The notes beneath the pieces were generated by a model. That model was not told the origin of the DNA, made no database searches, and saw nothing but the letters and a program-made list of their open reading frames with translations. This document shows, one piece after another, positions 9,751 to 18,321 of a DNA stretch of 64,000 nucleotides. A program made the translations under genes and the position numbers. The first letter of the stretch is position 1, and the number at the start of each line of letters is the position of its first letter. Source of the DNA: Candidatus Ruthia endofausta (lineage in GTDB: Bacteria; Pseudomonadota; Gammaproteobacteria; PS1; Pseudothioglobaceae); contig NZ_CP054490.1 of NCBI RefSeq assembly GCF_013342985.1, positions 62,001-126,000 of the forward strand, given 5' to 3'.

Positions 9751-10621
9751 TAATAATTGCTATGACTAGTTGATCAAAGCTTATGCCCATTGCTTTTGCT
9801 GCCATGGGTACTAATGAGCGTGACGTCATGCCTGGAACGGTATTAATTTCTAATAAATAAGGTTTGTTATGTTGATTAATAATGAAATCCACCCGCCCCC
9901 ACCCTTTAGCATTAATAGCAAAAAATGCTTCAAATGCAATGGCTTGTAATGCTTGCTCTTGGGACGGACTCAAACCACAAGGACATAAGTATTGAGTTTT
10001 ATTTAAGTGGTATTTTGATTCAAAATCGTAAAAACCTTGGTCAGCCATAATTTTCACAACAGGTAAGGCTTTATTGCCCAAAATTGCTACTGTGTATTCA
10101 TCACCTTCAATCCATTGCTCAACTAAAGCATGTGGGTTGTATTGCCAAGCAAGCGTTAGTGCCTCATCTAATTGTGTCTGATTGTCAACTTTACTAATGC
10201 CAATACTAGAGCCTTCTAAAGTGGGCTTAACTGCCCAAGGCAGTGGAAAGTCAATAGGCTCAATGGATTGATTAATGCTTGCAACAATAGAGGGTGCAAG
10301 TGTGAGGTTATGCTGTTTCCAAATCATTTTAGTGCGTGCTTTATCCATGCCATTATGGCTGGCATTTGAGCCAGACCCTGTATAACGAATACCTCGGTTT
10401 TCTAGTTGTTTTTGAATATACCCGTCTTCACCACCACGACCATGCAAAACAATAAAGGCTTGATCAAACTCTTGTTGCCAAAGTTTTGATAAGTTATCCC
10501 CGTGCCAATCAAATTTAAAACAATCAATATTTTGGCTGATTAGCGCTTGGTAAACAGCCCCGCCACTTTTAAGAGAAACTACTCTCTCTGCTGAATTTCC
10601 ACCCACTAGCACTGCAATCAT
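9740..10621 (-). CDS. ddlB: D-alanine:D-alanine ligase
   Basis: ATP-grasp enzyme that makes the D-Ala-D-Ala dipeptide for peptidoglycan. At 293 residues it is slightly shorter than E. coli DdlB. Visible motifs are VLVGGNSAERVVSLKSG at the N-terminus, VLHGRGGEDGYIQ, YTGSGSNASHNGMDKARTK, WAVKPTLEGSSIGISKV, VEQWIEGDEYTVAIL, GWGRVDFI and YLLEINTVPGMTSRSLVP. It overlaps murB by 4 bases (ATGA) and ftsQ by 11, so murB-ddl-ftsQ are translationally coupled. Confidence 0.95.
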   Translation of the reverse strand: MIAVLVGGNSAERVVSLKSGGAVYQALISQNIDCFKFDWHGDNLSKLWQQEFDQAFIVLHGRGGEDGYIQKQLENRGIRYTGSGSNASHNGMDKARTKMIWKQHNLTLAPSIVASINQSIEPIDFPLPWAVKPTLEGSSIGISKVDNQTQLDEALTLAWQYNPHALVEQWIEGDEYTVAILGNKALPVVKIMADQGFYDFESKYHLNKTQYLCPCGLSPSQEQALQAIAFEAFFAINAKGWGRVDFIINQHNKPYLLEINTVPGMTSRSLVPMAAKAMGISFDQLVIAIINEI

Positions 10622-11451
10622 TTAATCACCACCTCTAATTCTAAATCAATATTAAAGGTTGATTTTACGACTTGTTGAATGTGGGTAATCAAATTTATAA
10701 TGTCAGCACTACTGGCTTTATTTTGGTTGATAATAAAATTAGCGTGTTTGTTTGACACGCAAGCACCACCTATACAAAAGCCTTTTAACTGGCTTTGCTC
10801 AATCAGTTTTGCTGCAAAATTATTTTTTGGATTTTTAAACACACTGCCGCAACTTGCCTTGCCAATTGGCTGATTTTGATTGCGCTTATCTAGTAATTGT
10901 TTGATATCTTGCTGAGGTTTTTTTTGGTTAAATTCCAATGTTGCATCAACAAAGTATTCATTAGCGTATTGAGCATGAAGGTATCGATACCCAATGTCAA
11001 AGTCATTTTTCGTGCGTTCAAATATAACACCCGATTGATTAATAGTAGTCACATTAATAACGTATTGCCAGAATTCAGACCCAAATGCACCTGCGTTCAT
11101 CATTAGTGCACCACCAACAGTACCTGGAATGGCGGATAAAAATTCACCACCGTATAAATTATTTGTATGGCATAATCGAGATAGTTTTGCCAGTGTTGTA
11201 CCTGCCTCAACCCAAAGCGTATTTTTTTCAATTTTTATTTGTTTTAGGTTGCTTAGTTTTATCACTACACCTTCAAATCCTTGATCACGTACAAGCAAAT
11301 TGCTGCCTAATCCTAAAAATAACAATGGTTTGGTATTGGTTTTGAGAGAGGTAGATAAATCAGTTAAATCGTTTGGAATAAAAAAATCTTGCGCCAACCC
11401 GCCTGTTCTAAATGAACAATGTAAACTCATGGGCTCATTGCGTAATAGCAA
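10618..11451 (-). CDS. murB: UDP-N-acetylenolpyruvoylglucosamine reductase
   Basis: FAD enzyme that reduces the enolpyruvyl group to give UDP-MurNAc. Its 277 residues fit the short (type II) MurB class. Motifs are SFRTGGLAQDFF, LFLGLGSNLLVRD for FAD binding, LSAIPGTVGGALMMNAGAFG, and GKASCGSVFKNP containing the catalytic serine. The C-terminal part is LKGFCIGGACVSNKHANFI. It lies 12 bases downstream of murC and overlaps ddl by 4 bases. Confidence 0.95.
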   Translation of the reverse strand: MLLRNEPMSLHCSFRTGGLAQDFFIPNDLTDLSTSLKTNTKPLLFLGLGSNLLVRDQGFEGVVIKLSNLKQIKIEKNTLWVEAGTTLAKLSRLCHTNNLYGGEFLSAIPGTVGGALMMNAGAFGSEFWQYVINVTTINQSGVIFERTKNDFDIGYRYLHAQYANEYFVDATLEFNQKKPQQDIKQLLDKRNQNQPIGKASCGSVFKNPKNNFAAKLIEQSQLKGFCIGGACVSNKHANFIINQNKASSADIINLITHIQQVVKSTFNIDLELEVVIK

Positions 11452-11463
11452 ATCAGTTATCCC

Positions 11464-12873
11464 TTAAGTGTAGTTGGATTTTAATAAATCAGGTAGAGTG
11501 TGGATATCGCCCGCACCCAAGGTGAGTAAAACATCGTTATGGTGAATAAGGTTGGGCAATACAGCTAAGATTTCTTCTGGCTCTTTTATCACCACTGGAT
11601 CTAAGCTGGAGTGCTTTCTAATTGCATCAGCCAAGGTTGAAGAATTAATATGGGCAATGGGTTTTTCTTGGACTGGATATATGTCTAGCAATATGAGGGC
11701 GTCGGCGCTACTGAGCGTAAGAGCAAAATCATCAAACAAATCACATGTACGAGAATAGCGGTGTGGTTGAAAAATAACAACCAAACGTCTATCTGAATAA
11801 GTATCTTTAAGAGATTCAAACACGGCACTAATTTCTTTCGGATGATGAGCATAATCATCAAACAAAGACACTTGGGCATTGTTGATATTTAATTTTCCAT
11901 GATGGTCAAGTCGCCTAGCAACACCAGAAAAATTAGCCAATGCTTTTTGAATAATGTTAATTTCAATATTAAGTTCACAGCAAATACCAATCGCTGCTAA
12001 TGTGTTAAGAATATTATGCCGACCAATTAGGTTTAGTTTAATGGGGAATGGTTTTGTACATTGATCATAAATAACATCAAAATGCATTTTCATATCAACT
12101 TGTTCTACATTAATGGCTTGAATATCAGCACCGTTCTTAAAACCATAAGTGATAATTGGACGATGAATATCATTCAATATTTCATTTACACCTTCATCAT
12201 CTATACACATAACACAAGTGCCATAAAATGGTAAATTAGCACTAAAACTGACAAAGGCATCCTTTAGGTTTTGGTAGTCATTGCCATAAGTTGCCATATG
12301 GTCATAATCAACGTTGGTGATAACGCTTAACATGGGTTGTAAGTGTAAGAATGAAGCATCAGATTCATCCGCCTCAGCAATTAAATAATCACTTTCACCT
12401 AGTTTGGCATTAATCCCGCTTGAATTTAATATCCCGCCAATAATATAGGTTGGGTCAAGTTCAGCCATGTTGAGCATGTGAATGATAATACTAGTAGTAG
12501 TAGTTTTGCCGTGAGTACCTGCAATTGCAATGCCAAATCTAAAGCGCATTAATTCTGCCAGCATCTCTGCGCGAGGTACAATTGGAATGTTAAGTTGATG
12601 CGCCTTGATTACTTCCGGATTGTTATCCTTAATCGCACTAGATACAACGATTACTTGTGCGTTTTTTATATTATTTTTATGATGTTTATGATAAATTTTA
12701 CAACCCATTTCCTCCAATCTATCAGTGATTTTGTTAGGGTTGATGTCTGATCCAGACACGTTATAACCAAGATTATGAAGCACTTCAGCAATACCACTCA
12801 TGCCTGAACCACCAATACCAACAAAATGAATATTATGCATTCTAGACTTAAACACCATACGCAAATCTTTCAT
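11464..12873 (-). CDS. murC: UDP-N-acetylmuramate:L-alanine ligase
   Basis: 469-residue Mur ligase that adds L-Ala to UDP-MurNAc. Motifs are HFVGIGGSGMSGIAEVL for the N-terminal nucleotide fold, AGTHGKTTTTSII for the ATP loop, LIAEADESDASFL, NVDYDHMATYG, ARRLDHHG, LFDDYAHHPKEI and FQPHRYSRT. Its start codon shares one base with the ispF stop codon (12873). The initiating ATG could also be the internal one giving MHNIHFVGIGG, so the N-terminal 11 residues are uncertain. Confidence 0.95.
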   Translation of the reverse strand: MKDLRMVFKSRMHNIHFVGIGGSGMSGIAEVLHNLGYNVSGSDINPNKITDRLEEMGCKIYHKHHKNNIKNAQVIVVSSAIKDNNPEVIKAHQLNIPIVPRAEMLAELMRFRFGIAIAGTHGKTTTTSIIIHMLNMAELDPTYIIGGILNSSGINAKLGESDYLIAEADESDASFLHLQPMLSVITNVDYDHMATYGNDYQNLKDAFVSFSANLPFYGTCVMCIDDEGVNEILNDIHRPIITYGFKNGADIQAINVEQVDMKMHFDVIYDQCTKPFPIKLNLIGRHNILNTLAAIGICCELNIEINIIQKALANFSGVARRLDHHGKLNINNAQVSLFDDYAHHPKEISAVFESLKDTYSDRRLVVIFQPHRYSRTCDLFDDFALTLSSADALILLDIYPVQEKPIAHINSSTLADAIRKHSSLDPVVIKEPEEILAVLPNLIHHNDVLLTLGAGDIHTLPDLLKSNYT

Positions 12874-13343
12874 TATTTTGTTACCGTAACAATACTAAAA
12901 ACTTGAATACTGCTACCTTTACCAAACTCAGTCAGTCCTTCGCCAGTGGTGGCGGTAATACCTACATCTTCGGGTGCAATATCCAGTAATTTAGAAATAC
13001 TAAATTTCATTTTTTCAATCATGGGTGAGATTTTAGGGTATAAACACTCAATTGCAATAGCAATATGTTGAATTTTCCAATGGTTTAAATCATGAAACGC
13101 TAACTTCAAATACTCAGCACTATCAACCACACCTTGTTTACATAAAGCATCTGCTTTAGTGCCCAATACGTTAACGCCAGTAATAGAAGAAATCGCATTC
13201 GTAATTGAATGAAAAACCACATCACCATCACTATTAGTATTAAGGCCTTTTGAATAATCAAATACAACACCCGATAAAACAAGTGGTTTGTTCGTATCAC
13301 AAAATGCGTGGGAGTCTTGTCCTAGTCCAGTTTTAATTTTCAT
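12873..13343 (-). CDS. ispF: Divergent 2-C-methyl-D-erythritol 2,4-cyclodiphosphate synthase-like protein
   Basis: 156 residues of the IspF fold. IspF cyclises the CDP-methylerythritol phosphate intermediate of the MEP isoprenoid pathway. The metal-binding D10 and H12 (GLGQDSHAF), H45 (SDGDVVFHSI) and the C-terminal TATTGEGLTEFGKG are present. The usual GDIGxxFPxxD segment after the second metal ligand is absent; the sequence there reads TGVNVLGTKADALCKQG. The protein may be a divergent active enzyme or an IspF-like paralogue. It is the first gene of the murC-murB-ddl-ftsQ block and overlaps murC by one base. The ATG at 13343 is the only sensible start. Confidence 0.8.
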   Translation of the reverse strand: MKIKTGLGQDSHAFCDTNKPLVLSGVVFDYSKGLNTNSDGDVVFHSITNAISSITGVNVLGTKADALCKQGVVDSAEYLKLAFHDLNHWKIQHIAIAIECLYPKISPMIEKMKFSISKLLDIAPEDVGITATTGEGLTEFGKGSSIQVFSIVTVTK

Positions 13344-13948
13344 TGCTAGATGAATATTTTTTTGTCAAAACTTTATTTTAATGTTTTATGGTTAAGATTT
13401 AATCTTTTAATTTATATAATCTACATTATCATCATCAATAAAGTTCATATTTAACATTTTTTAAAAAAAATCACTATAACACATCTCTGAGCTAAACGAC
13501 AACATCAAAGGCAATATTCTCGGTATAGAAGTTGAACTCACGCCTTCAATCAGTTTTGAAGATAGGATTATTCATCCTATTTAAATTAAAATTAACAAAA
13601 AAACGTGCGTGAGTTTTACTAGTGAATAGCGTGATGATTGAATTTTCTTTACGTTAGTTTTATGATTTTGATGTAATAAAAGCCATCAAAATTATCAGCA
13701 GGCAGTTGTTGCCTCCCTATTGTGGTGCTAACTCACATAGATGTATGGCTTTATCCAGCACTAAAGCTTGTGTGAACTGTTGAGATGAGATGTTTTATTT
13801 AATTGTTTGGAAACAATATCGTTCAGTTGATGATAAAAGCAAATTGTGCCAAAAACTAAAGATTTAATTAAGGACGGTTACTCTTCTGGATAGTTAAAAG
13901 CGCTGAGCGATTTTTTCTCAAGAACAACCGAACAAATCGCCTCTAGTG
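13344..13948. other. Long intergenic region with decayed coding traces
   Basis: About 600 bases without an intact gene. Apart from the possible rsmB tail near 13.65-13.76 kb, I cannot assign any part. Short open stretches, such as the one near 13490-13585 on the plus strand, have no recognisable similarity. Confidence 0.5.
13649..13760 (-). pseudogene. Possible C-terminal remnant of 16S rRNA m5C methyltransferase RsmB
   Basis: On the minus strand the frame reads STTIGRQQLPADNFDGFYYI and ends a few residues later at a stop. The run LP-x-D-N-x-DGFYY is like the conserved C-terminus of RsmB (LPG-E-x-x-DGFFYA). Upstream on the same strand the frames are broken and nothing else is recognisable. 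The piece is short, so this is a tentative call. Confidence 0.35.
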
Positions 13949-14668
13949 TTATTTCTCAATCGTTGCTTTGATTTTTTGTAATAAGATGGCAGGTGGCACA
14001 TAACCAGGCAAATGAGTGCCATCACTCAAGAAGATGGCAGGCGTGCCATTCACACCGAGTTGCTTAGAAATTGCCAATTGATCAGCCACTGGGTTATGAC
14101 AAGCTTTTGAGTTGGGCACAATGTTATTTTTCTTATAATCATCCATCGCTTTGAGTGGATCATCAGCGCACCAAATTTTTTCCATTTTTCCTTGCGCTGT
14201 TGGATGCAAGGATGCGAGTGGCGAAGCAAGGTGTTTAACGGTAATACCCAAATCATTCATCTGCTTCATGCCATAATGGAGTTTTTTACAAAATGGGCAG
14301 TCAACATCAGTAAATACATGAATGATGTATTTTTCATTTTTTGCTGGGTAAATAATTTTATCGTGATCATTAATTGTGTTAATTAAAGTTTGTTTAATCA
14401 ATTTAACCTTGCCACTCATTGGCATTAATTGTTTAGTGGTTAGATCAACAACATCGCCTTGGATTAAATAACGGCCATCTTCAGATATTAAAAGAGAATC
14501 AATGGGGTCATGAACAATTACCTCAAAAATACCATCAAACGGTGTTTTGACAATATCTTGTTTGCCAATTGTGCCAAAGAATGGATACAGACTATTGATG
14601 ATTGTATCTTTGTTTGCAAAAGCACTATTAACAAGTAAGATAATTGCGATAAATAGTAATTTAAACAT
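13949..14668 (-). CDS. dsbC: Thiol:disulfide interchange protein DsbC/DsbG-like
   Basis: Periplasmic disulfide isomerase of 239 residues from the chosen start. That start (14668) gives a clean signal peptide, MFKLLFIAIILLVNSAFA. A longer open frame reaches 14764, but it would overlap the divergent pepA start. The N-terminal dimerisation domain carries the family pattern (FDGIFEVIVHDPIDSLLISEDGRYLIQGDV in part). The thioredoxin domain has FTDVDCPFCKKLHYG and the cis-proline region GTPAIFLSDG. The active site is CPFC instead of the CGYC of E. coli DsbC. It is divergent from pepA, with 83 bases between the starts. Confidence 0.9.
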   Translation of the reverse strand: MFKLLFIAIILLVNSAFANKDTIINSLYPFFGTIGKQDIVKTPFDGIFEVIVHDPIDSLLISEDGRYLIQGDVVDLTTKQLMPMSGKVKLIKQTLINTINDHDKIIYPAKNEKYIIHVFTDVDCPFCKKLHYGMKQMNDLGITVKHLASPLASLHPTAQGKMEKIWCADDPLKAMDDYKKNNIVPNSKACHNPVADQLAISKQLGVNGTPAIFLSDGTHLPGYVPPAILLQKIKATIEK

Positions 14669-14751
14669 AATGAATAATTGGTTGAATAAATCAATTAATT
14701 TTACCTTTTTGGGTAGAATATGGGCATTATATTTTTGATGAGGTAAATGAG

Positions 14752-16182
14752 ATGGAATTTTCACTGATTAATGAAACAATTCAGAATTTTGAGGGCGATG
14801 GCGTGGTTGTATTTTCTAATGCTGATACGGTTTTTGATGATGAGAATGTTCAAAAATTAATTGAACTTAATCATTTTGAGTCTAAGTCTGGAAAGGTTTT
14901 ATTATTAAGTTTGGTTGCTGGTTTTAAATCCAAACAGATAATTGTTGCTGGGCTTGGTGATGCAGTTGTAAACGCTAAAGATTATGTTAAAGCGCTGAGT
15001 GCTGTGAGTGTTGTACTTGCTGAGATGAAGGCTAAAAATTTAATGATTCAGAATGTTGAAATTAAAGGTTTTGATGAATCGTGGGTACATGAAACAACTG
15101 CTAAGGTAATGCGTAATGCAACTTATGAAATTCAAAAAATAGGTGATGATAGTAAGTCAAGTAGTAGTATTGAGCACATTGCTGTTCAATCTAGTATAGA
15201 CAATACACAGGCCTTAATGCAAGGTCAGGCAATTGCTGATGGTATGTCTTTGACACGTCATCTAGGGGATTTACCATCCAATGTCTGTACACCTAGTTAT
15301 TTGGCAGATGCAGCCATGTCTTTGGCTAAGGAATTTAATCTTGAGTATGAAGTCCTGGAAGAGTCGGACATGGATAAACTTGGTATGGAGTCTCTATTGT
15401 CAGTTTCTAAAGGCTCAATCGAGCCGCCAAAACTCATTAGTTTAAGTTATCAAGGTAATGGCAATGAAAAGCCGATTGTACTAGTGGGTAAAGGCGTTAC
15501 TTTTGATAGTGGCGGTATCTCACTTAAACCTGGTGCAGGTATGGATGAGATGAAATATGATATGTGTGGCGCAGCTTGCGTATTAGGTGCAATGCGTGCT
15601 ATTGCGCAAATTAAGCCAAACATTAATTTAGTTGTTGTGGTGCCAAGTGTTGAGAATATGCCAGCGCATAATGCCTCTAAACCTGGTGATGTTGTTAAGT
15701 CTATGTCAGGACAAACGATTGAAATTTTGAACACAGATGCAGAAGGGCGTTTGATTTTGTGTGATGCACTTACTTATGTTAAGAGGTTTGACCCAAAAGT
15801 GGTGATTGATGTTGCCACACTTACGGGTGCAGTGATTATTGCATTAGGTAAGCACAATTCAGGGCTTATGAGTAATGACCAAGATTTGGCTGATGATATT
15901 ATCAACGCTTCTAAAACTGCGCTTGATGGCGTGTGGCAATTACCCATTGAAGATGAGTATGATGAATTGCTGAAATCAAATTTTGCTGATATGGCAAATA
16001 TTGGCGGGCGTGAAGCAGCTTCTATTACTGCCGGGTGTTTTTTATCTAGATTTACCCAAGATTATCGCTGGGCGCATTTGGACATTGCAGGTACGGCGTG
16101 GTTAAGTGGTGATAAAAAAGGCGCAACAGGACGACCGGTATCACTATTAACGCAATTTATTATGGATAAAGTCGGTGTTTAG
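14752..16182 (+). CDS. pepA: Cytosol (leucyl) aminopeptidase
   Basis: M17 metallopeptidase of 476 residues. It removes N-terminal amino acids and, in E. coli, also acts in Xer recombination. The C-terminal catalytic domain has VGKGVTFDSGGISLKPGAGM, YDMCGAACVLG, and the hallmark NTDAEGRLILCDAL with two metal ligands. ITAGCFLSRF and WAHLDIAGTAW are further family motifs. A GAGG ribosome-binding site sits about 8 bases before the ATG. The gene stands alone, followed by a decayed HTH gene on the opposite strand. Confidence 0.95.
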   Translation: MEFSLINETIQNFEGDGVVVFSNADTVFDDENVQKLIELNHFESKSGKVLLLSLVAGFKSKQIIVAGLGDAVVNAKDYVKALSAVSVVLAEMKAKNLMIQNVEIKGFDESWVHETTAKVMRNATYEIQKIGDDSKSSSSIEHIAVQSSIDNTQALMQGQAIADGMSLTRHLGDLPSNVCTPSYLADAAMSLAKEFNLEYEVLEESDMDKLGMESLLSVSKGSIEPPKLISLSYQGNGNEKPIVLVGKGVTFDSGGISLKPGAGMDEMKYDMCGAACVLGAMRAIAQIKPNINLVVVVPSVENMPAHNASKPGDVVKSMSGQTIEILNTDAEGRLILCDALTYVKRFDPKVVIDVATLTGAVIIALGKHNSGLMSNDQDLADDIINASKTALDGVWQLPIEDEYDELLKSNFADMANIGGREAASITAGCFLSRFTQDYRWAHLDIAGTAWLSGDKKGATGRPVSLLTQFIMDKVGV

Positions 16183-16194
16183 TACTTAAATTTT

Positions 16195-16470
16195 CACAAA
16201 TGGTTGCTTATTGCAAGTGCTTTTTTAGTGTATTTGCGTAAATATTTCTGGTTTTTGTTCAGAAATTCTGAGTAAGGATTTTGCGACCCCTGTTGGGTTT
16301 CTTTTTCCTCGCTCCTAATCTTGTATGGTACGAGAACGCTAACGCCGATTAAATTAGCAAAGTTAAATTGAGATAGATTTAGCTTTTTTCGAATAATATG
16401 CACAGGTGGCACTTCCTTAAACTCTCTAGTTTTAAGAGTCTTTTCCCTTGGCTGAAATCTTTAATTTCTT
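16195..16470 (-). pseudogene. HigA-like helix-turn-helix antitoxin, frameshifted
   Basis: Minus-strand frames read MPPVHIIRKKLNLSQFNFANL followed by IGVSV. After a frame change come SRTIQD, a TAG, ERGK and, after another shift, RNPTGVAKSLLRISEQKPEI. Joined, this is the XRE/HigA pattern IR-x-x-LNLSQ-x-x-FA-x-x-IGVS-x-RT-x-x-x-WE-x-G-x-RxPxGxAxxLL. The TAG stands where the conserved Trp (TGG) is expected. A further segment upstream (QGIKEIKDFSQGKRLLKLES) probably belongs to its N-terminus. No toxin gene is visible beside it. Confidence 0.6.
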
Positions 16471-16534
16471 TAATACCTTGTCTATTTTTACCTTTGTTAC
16501 TCAACCACCACTGCCAACGATTATTTTTTCTAAT

Positions 16535-17479
16535 TTAGTTTTGATGGTCAAGCCAAACATTAAGACCTTGGGCGCAAATTCCTAAATCACCCTTAAAGAG
16601 TTTGATTTGTTGTTGTTCATCAAGCGTTACACCTTGTTTACTAGCAAGTGTTAATAGATAATTAAGAAGAGCTTCTTTAATGGCTTTAACGCGATTAGGT
16701 TGTGTTTTTAAGGTGTTGGCAATATTAACAAATCCATTAATATGTTCAATGAGCATATTGGCTGAATCTTGGTCAAAATCAATGCGGTTAAAGTGTGTTA
16801 AATAAGCGTATTTTGGTTTAAGACTCATTAACTGATTGATGGTTTTTTTCCACACTCCTGGGTCAAACTGTATGGGAGTAGTGGGCGGGAAAATGAGCTT
16901 ACCTTGACTAATGTTAAATTCTCGATAACTCACACCGAGTGTATCACCAGAAAAAATGCCACGTGATTTTTCATCCCAAATACACACGTGGTGGCGTGCA
17001 TGTCCTGGTGTATCGATAAATCTTAATATTCGCTTGCCCAACGTTACTTCATCACTATCTTTGGCAATGATGATACGTTGTTTTGATATGGGGATTAAAT
17101 CGCCTAAAAATTGCTTAAAAAACAACTCGCCATAAACTTGCACAACGCCTGCGCATAATTTTGAAGGGTCAATTAAATGCTTGTAGCCATATTCGTGCAC
17201 ATAAACCATGGCATTAGGTAGATGCTTGATAAGTTCACCTGCACCACCTGCATGGTCTATATGAATGTGGGTTAATAGAATATAGTCGACACTTTCACGG
17301 CTAATATTTTTTGCATTTAGTGTAGCCAGTAGGGTTGGCACTGAAAGATGGCAGCCTGTATCAATAAAAGCAGCTTGTCCATTGTCTTCAATTAAATAGC
17401 TAGCCACAAAGTCTTTGCGTATGTGTTGTGTGTCAATGCAAGTGACATTAAAACCTAATTCATGATAAATGGGCTTCAT
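16535..17479 (-). CDS. Metallo-beta-lactamase fold hydrolase
   Basis: 314 residues. The metal-binding motif is LLTHIHIDHAGGAGEL (HxHxDH) near residues 70-85, with DTPGHARHHVCIW and IFSGDTLG giving the further metal ligands, and a C-terminal YLTHFNRID. The family includes glyoxalase II-like and other hydrolases; the substrate cannot be read from the sequence. A roughly 100-residue helical C-terminal extension follows the MBL core. It lies 88 bases downstream of the DUF302 gene, with a terminator hairpin in between, so it probably has its own promoter. Confidence 0.8.
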   Translation of the reverse strand: MKPIYHELGFNVTCIDTQHIRKDFVASYLIEDNGQAAFIDTGCHLSVPTLLATLNAKNISRESVDYILLTHIHIDHAGGAGELIKHLPNAMVYVHEYGYKHLIDPSKLCAGVVQVYGELFFKQFLGDLIPISKQRIIIAKDSDEVTLGKRILRFIDTPGHARHHVCIWDEKSRGIFSGDTLGVSYREFNISQGKLIFPPTTPIQFDPGVWKKTINQLMSLKPKYAYLTHFNRIDFDQDSANMLIEHINGFVNIANTLKTQPNRVKAIKEALLNYLLTLASKQGVTLDEQQQIKLFKGDLGICAQGLNVWLDHQN

Positions 17480-17518
17480 TTTTTATACCTTTAAGTAAAT
17501 TTAAGTTTTTTTCTGATA

Positions 17519-17545
17519 TAAAAAAACCGCCTAAAAGACGGTTCT
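17519..17545 (-). terminator. Rho-independent terminator after the DUF302 gene
   Basis: Read on the minus strand, ACCGTC pairs with GGCGGT (one G-T pair) around a five-base loop, followed by a run of seven T. It lies about 22 bases after the DUF302 stop and before the MBL gene start, so it closes the DUF1538-PII-CBS-DUF302 unit. Confidence 0.75.
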
Positions 17546-17567
17546 TTGAATATAGTGAGAGGTTTTT

Positions 17568-18221
17568 CTAAAAATCTCCCTCTGCACCGCCATTTTGAAT
17601 AGCATTCATGGTTTTTTGAACTGCCAGTGCTTTTTCAAGTAAGTAATCTGGTAGTGGGGCACCACCATAAATCATGGCATTCATGTCTAGTGTATAGAGC
17701 CATCTTTGTCCAGATTTGTCTTCAATAAGTGCGATACGACAAGGTAAATAAGCTGAAAATGCATCTGAGTGATCAACCATAATCATGGCTGTACGCGGTG
17801 AACAATATTGGTAAATTTTTAAGAAACGTTGTTTTTTAAAATCTGGATGACCTTTGGTGACGCCTTCTGAATTGGTTTGAATTTCAACCATTTCTGACAA
17901 TGGCAACATGCCAACAGAGCGAATACTTTCAGCAGTTGCGATACTTTCCATCGCCTCTTCTACATCCTCATTTAAAACGTCATCAGCTACTTTAACGCGC
18001 ACAACAGATGCCATGGTAATATCACCTGTATCCAATAAAGTATTTGCCATTGGCATATAGACTTTGGCCATAGACTCTGGGTGTAGTTTTGGTGAAATCA
18101 TTTCACTAATGATCTTTCCAGTCACACCATCGTATTTGATTTGTAGTGATACGGCATAATAAGTTGTAATAGCGCCGATGACAATTAACAACCATTTGAT
18201 TAGATTGACAATTCCACTCAT
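17568..18221 (-). CDS. DUF302-family membrane-anchored protein
   Basis: 217 residues. One N-terminal membrane helix at about 7-26 (LIKWLLIVIGAITTYYAVSL) is followed by a periplasmic domain. The C-terminal half carries DUF302 features: KIYQYCSPRTAMIMVDHS, AYLPCRIALIED and WLYTLDMNAMIYGG. DUF302 proteins have no firmly assigned biochemical role. They are frequent in sulfur-oxidising bacteria and occur near redox and sulfur genes. Two cysteines (in YQYC and LPCR) are candidates for a redox or binding site. It follows the CBS gene by 100 bases and precedes a terminator, so it may be the last gene of the same transcript. Confidence 0.75.
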   Translation of the reverse strand: MSGIVNLIKWLLIVIGAITTYYAVSLQIKYDGVTGKIISEMISPKLHPESMAKVYMPMANTLLDTGDITMASVVRVKVADDVLNEDVEEAMESIATAESIRSVGMLPLSEMVEIQTNSEGVTKGHPDFKKQRFLKIYQYCSPRTAMIMVDHSDAFSAYLPCRIALIEDKSGQRWLYTLDMNAMIYGGAPLPDYLLEKALAVQKTMNAIQNGGAEGDF

Positions 18222-18321
18222 TTCTCTTTCCTATTGTTAAGACTAAGATAATTCAGCATTCTAGCAGGTTGAAATAAAATAGTGAATATATCACTATATG
18301 TTAATTTGTTAATATTTTTTA

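Noticed and set aside
13344-13948. Possible small RNA gene in the long gap between ispF and dsbC
   Set aside because: No strong promoter-hairpin-T-run combination was found, and a decayed protein-coding trace explains part of the region better.
14669-14764. N-terminal extension of dsbC by 32 codons
   Set aside because: The extension has no signal-peptide character and would overlap the divergent pepA start, while the ATG at 14668 gives a perfect signal peptide.
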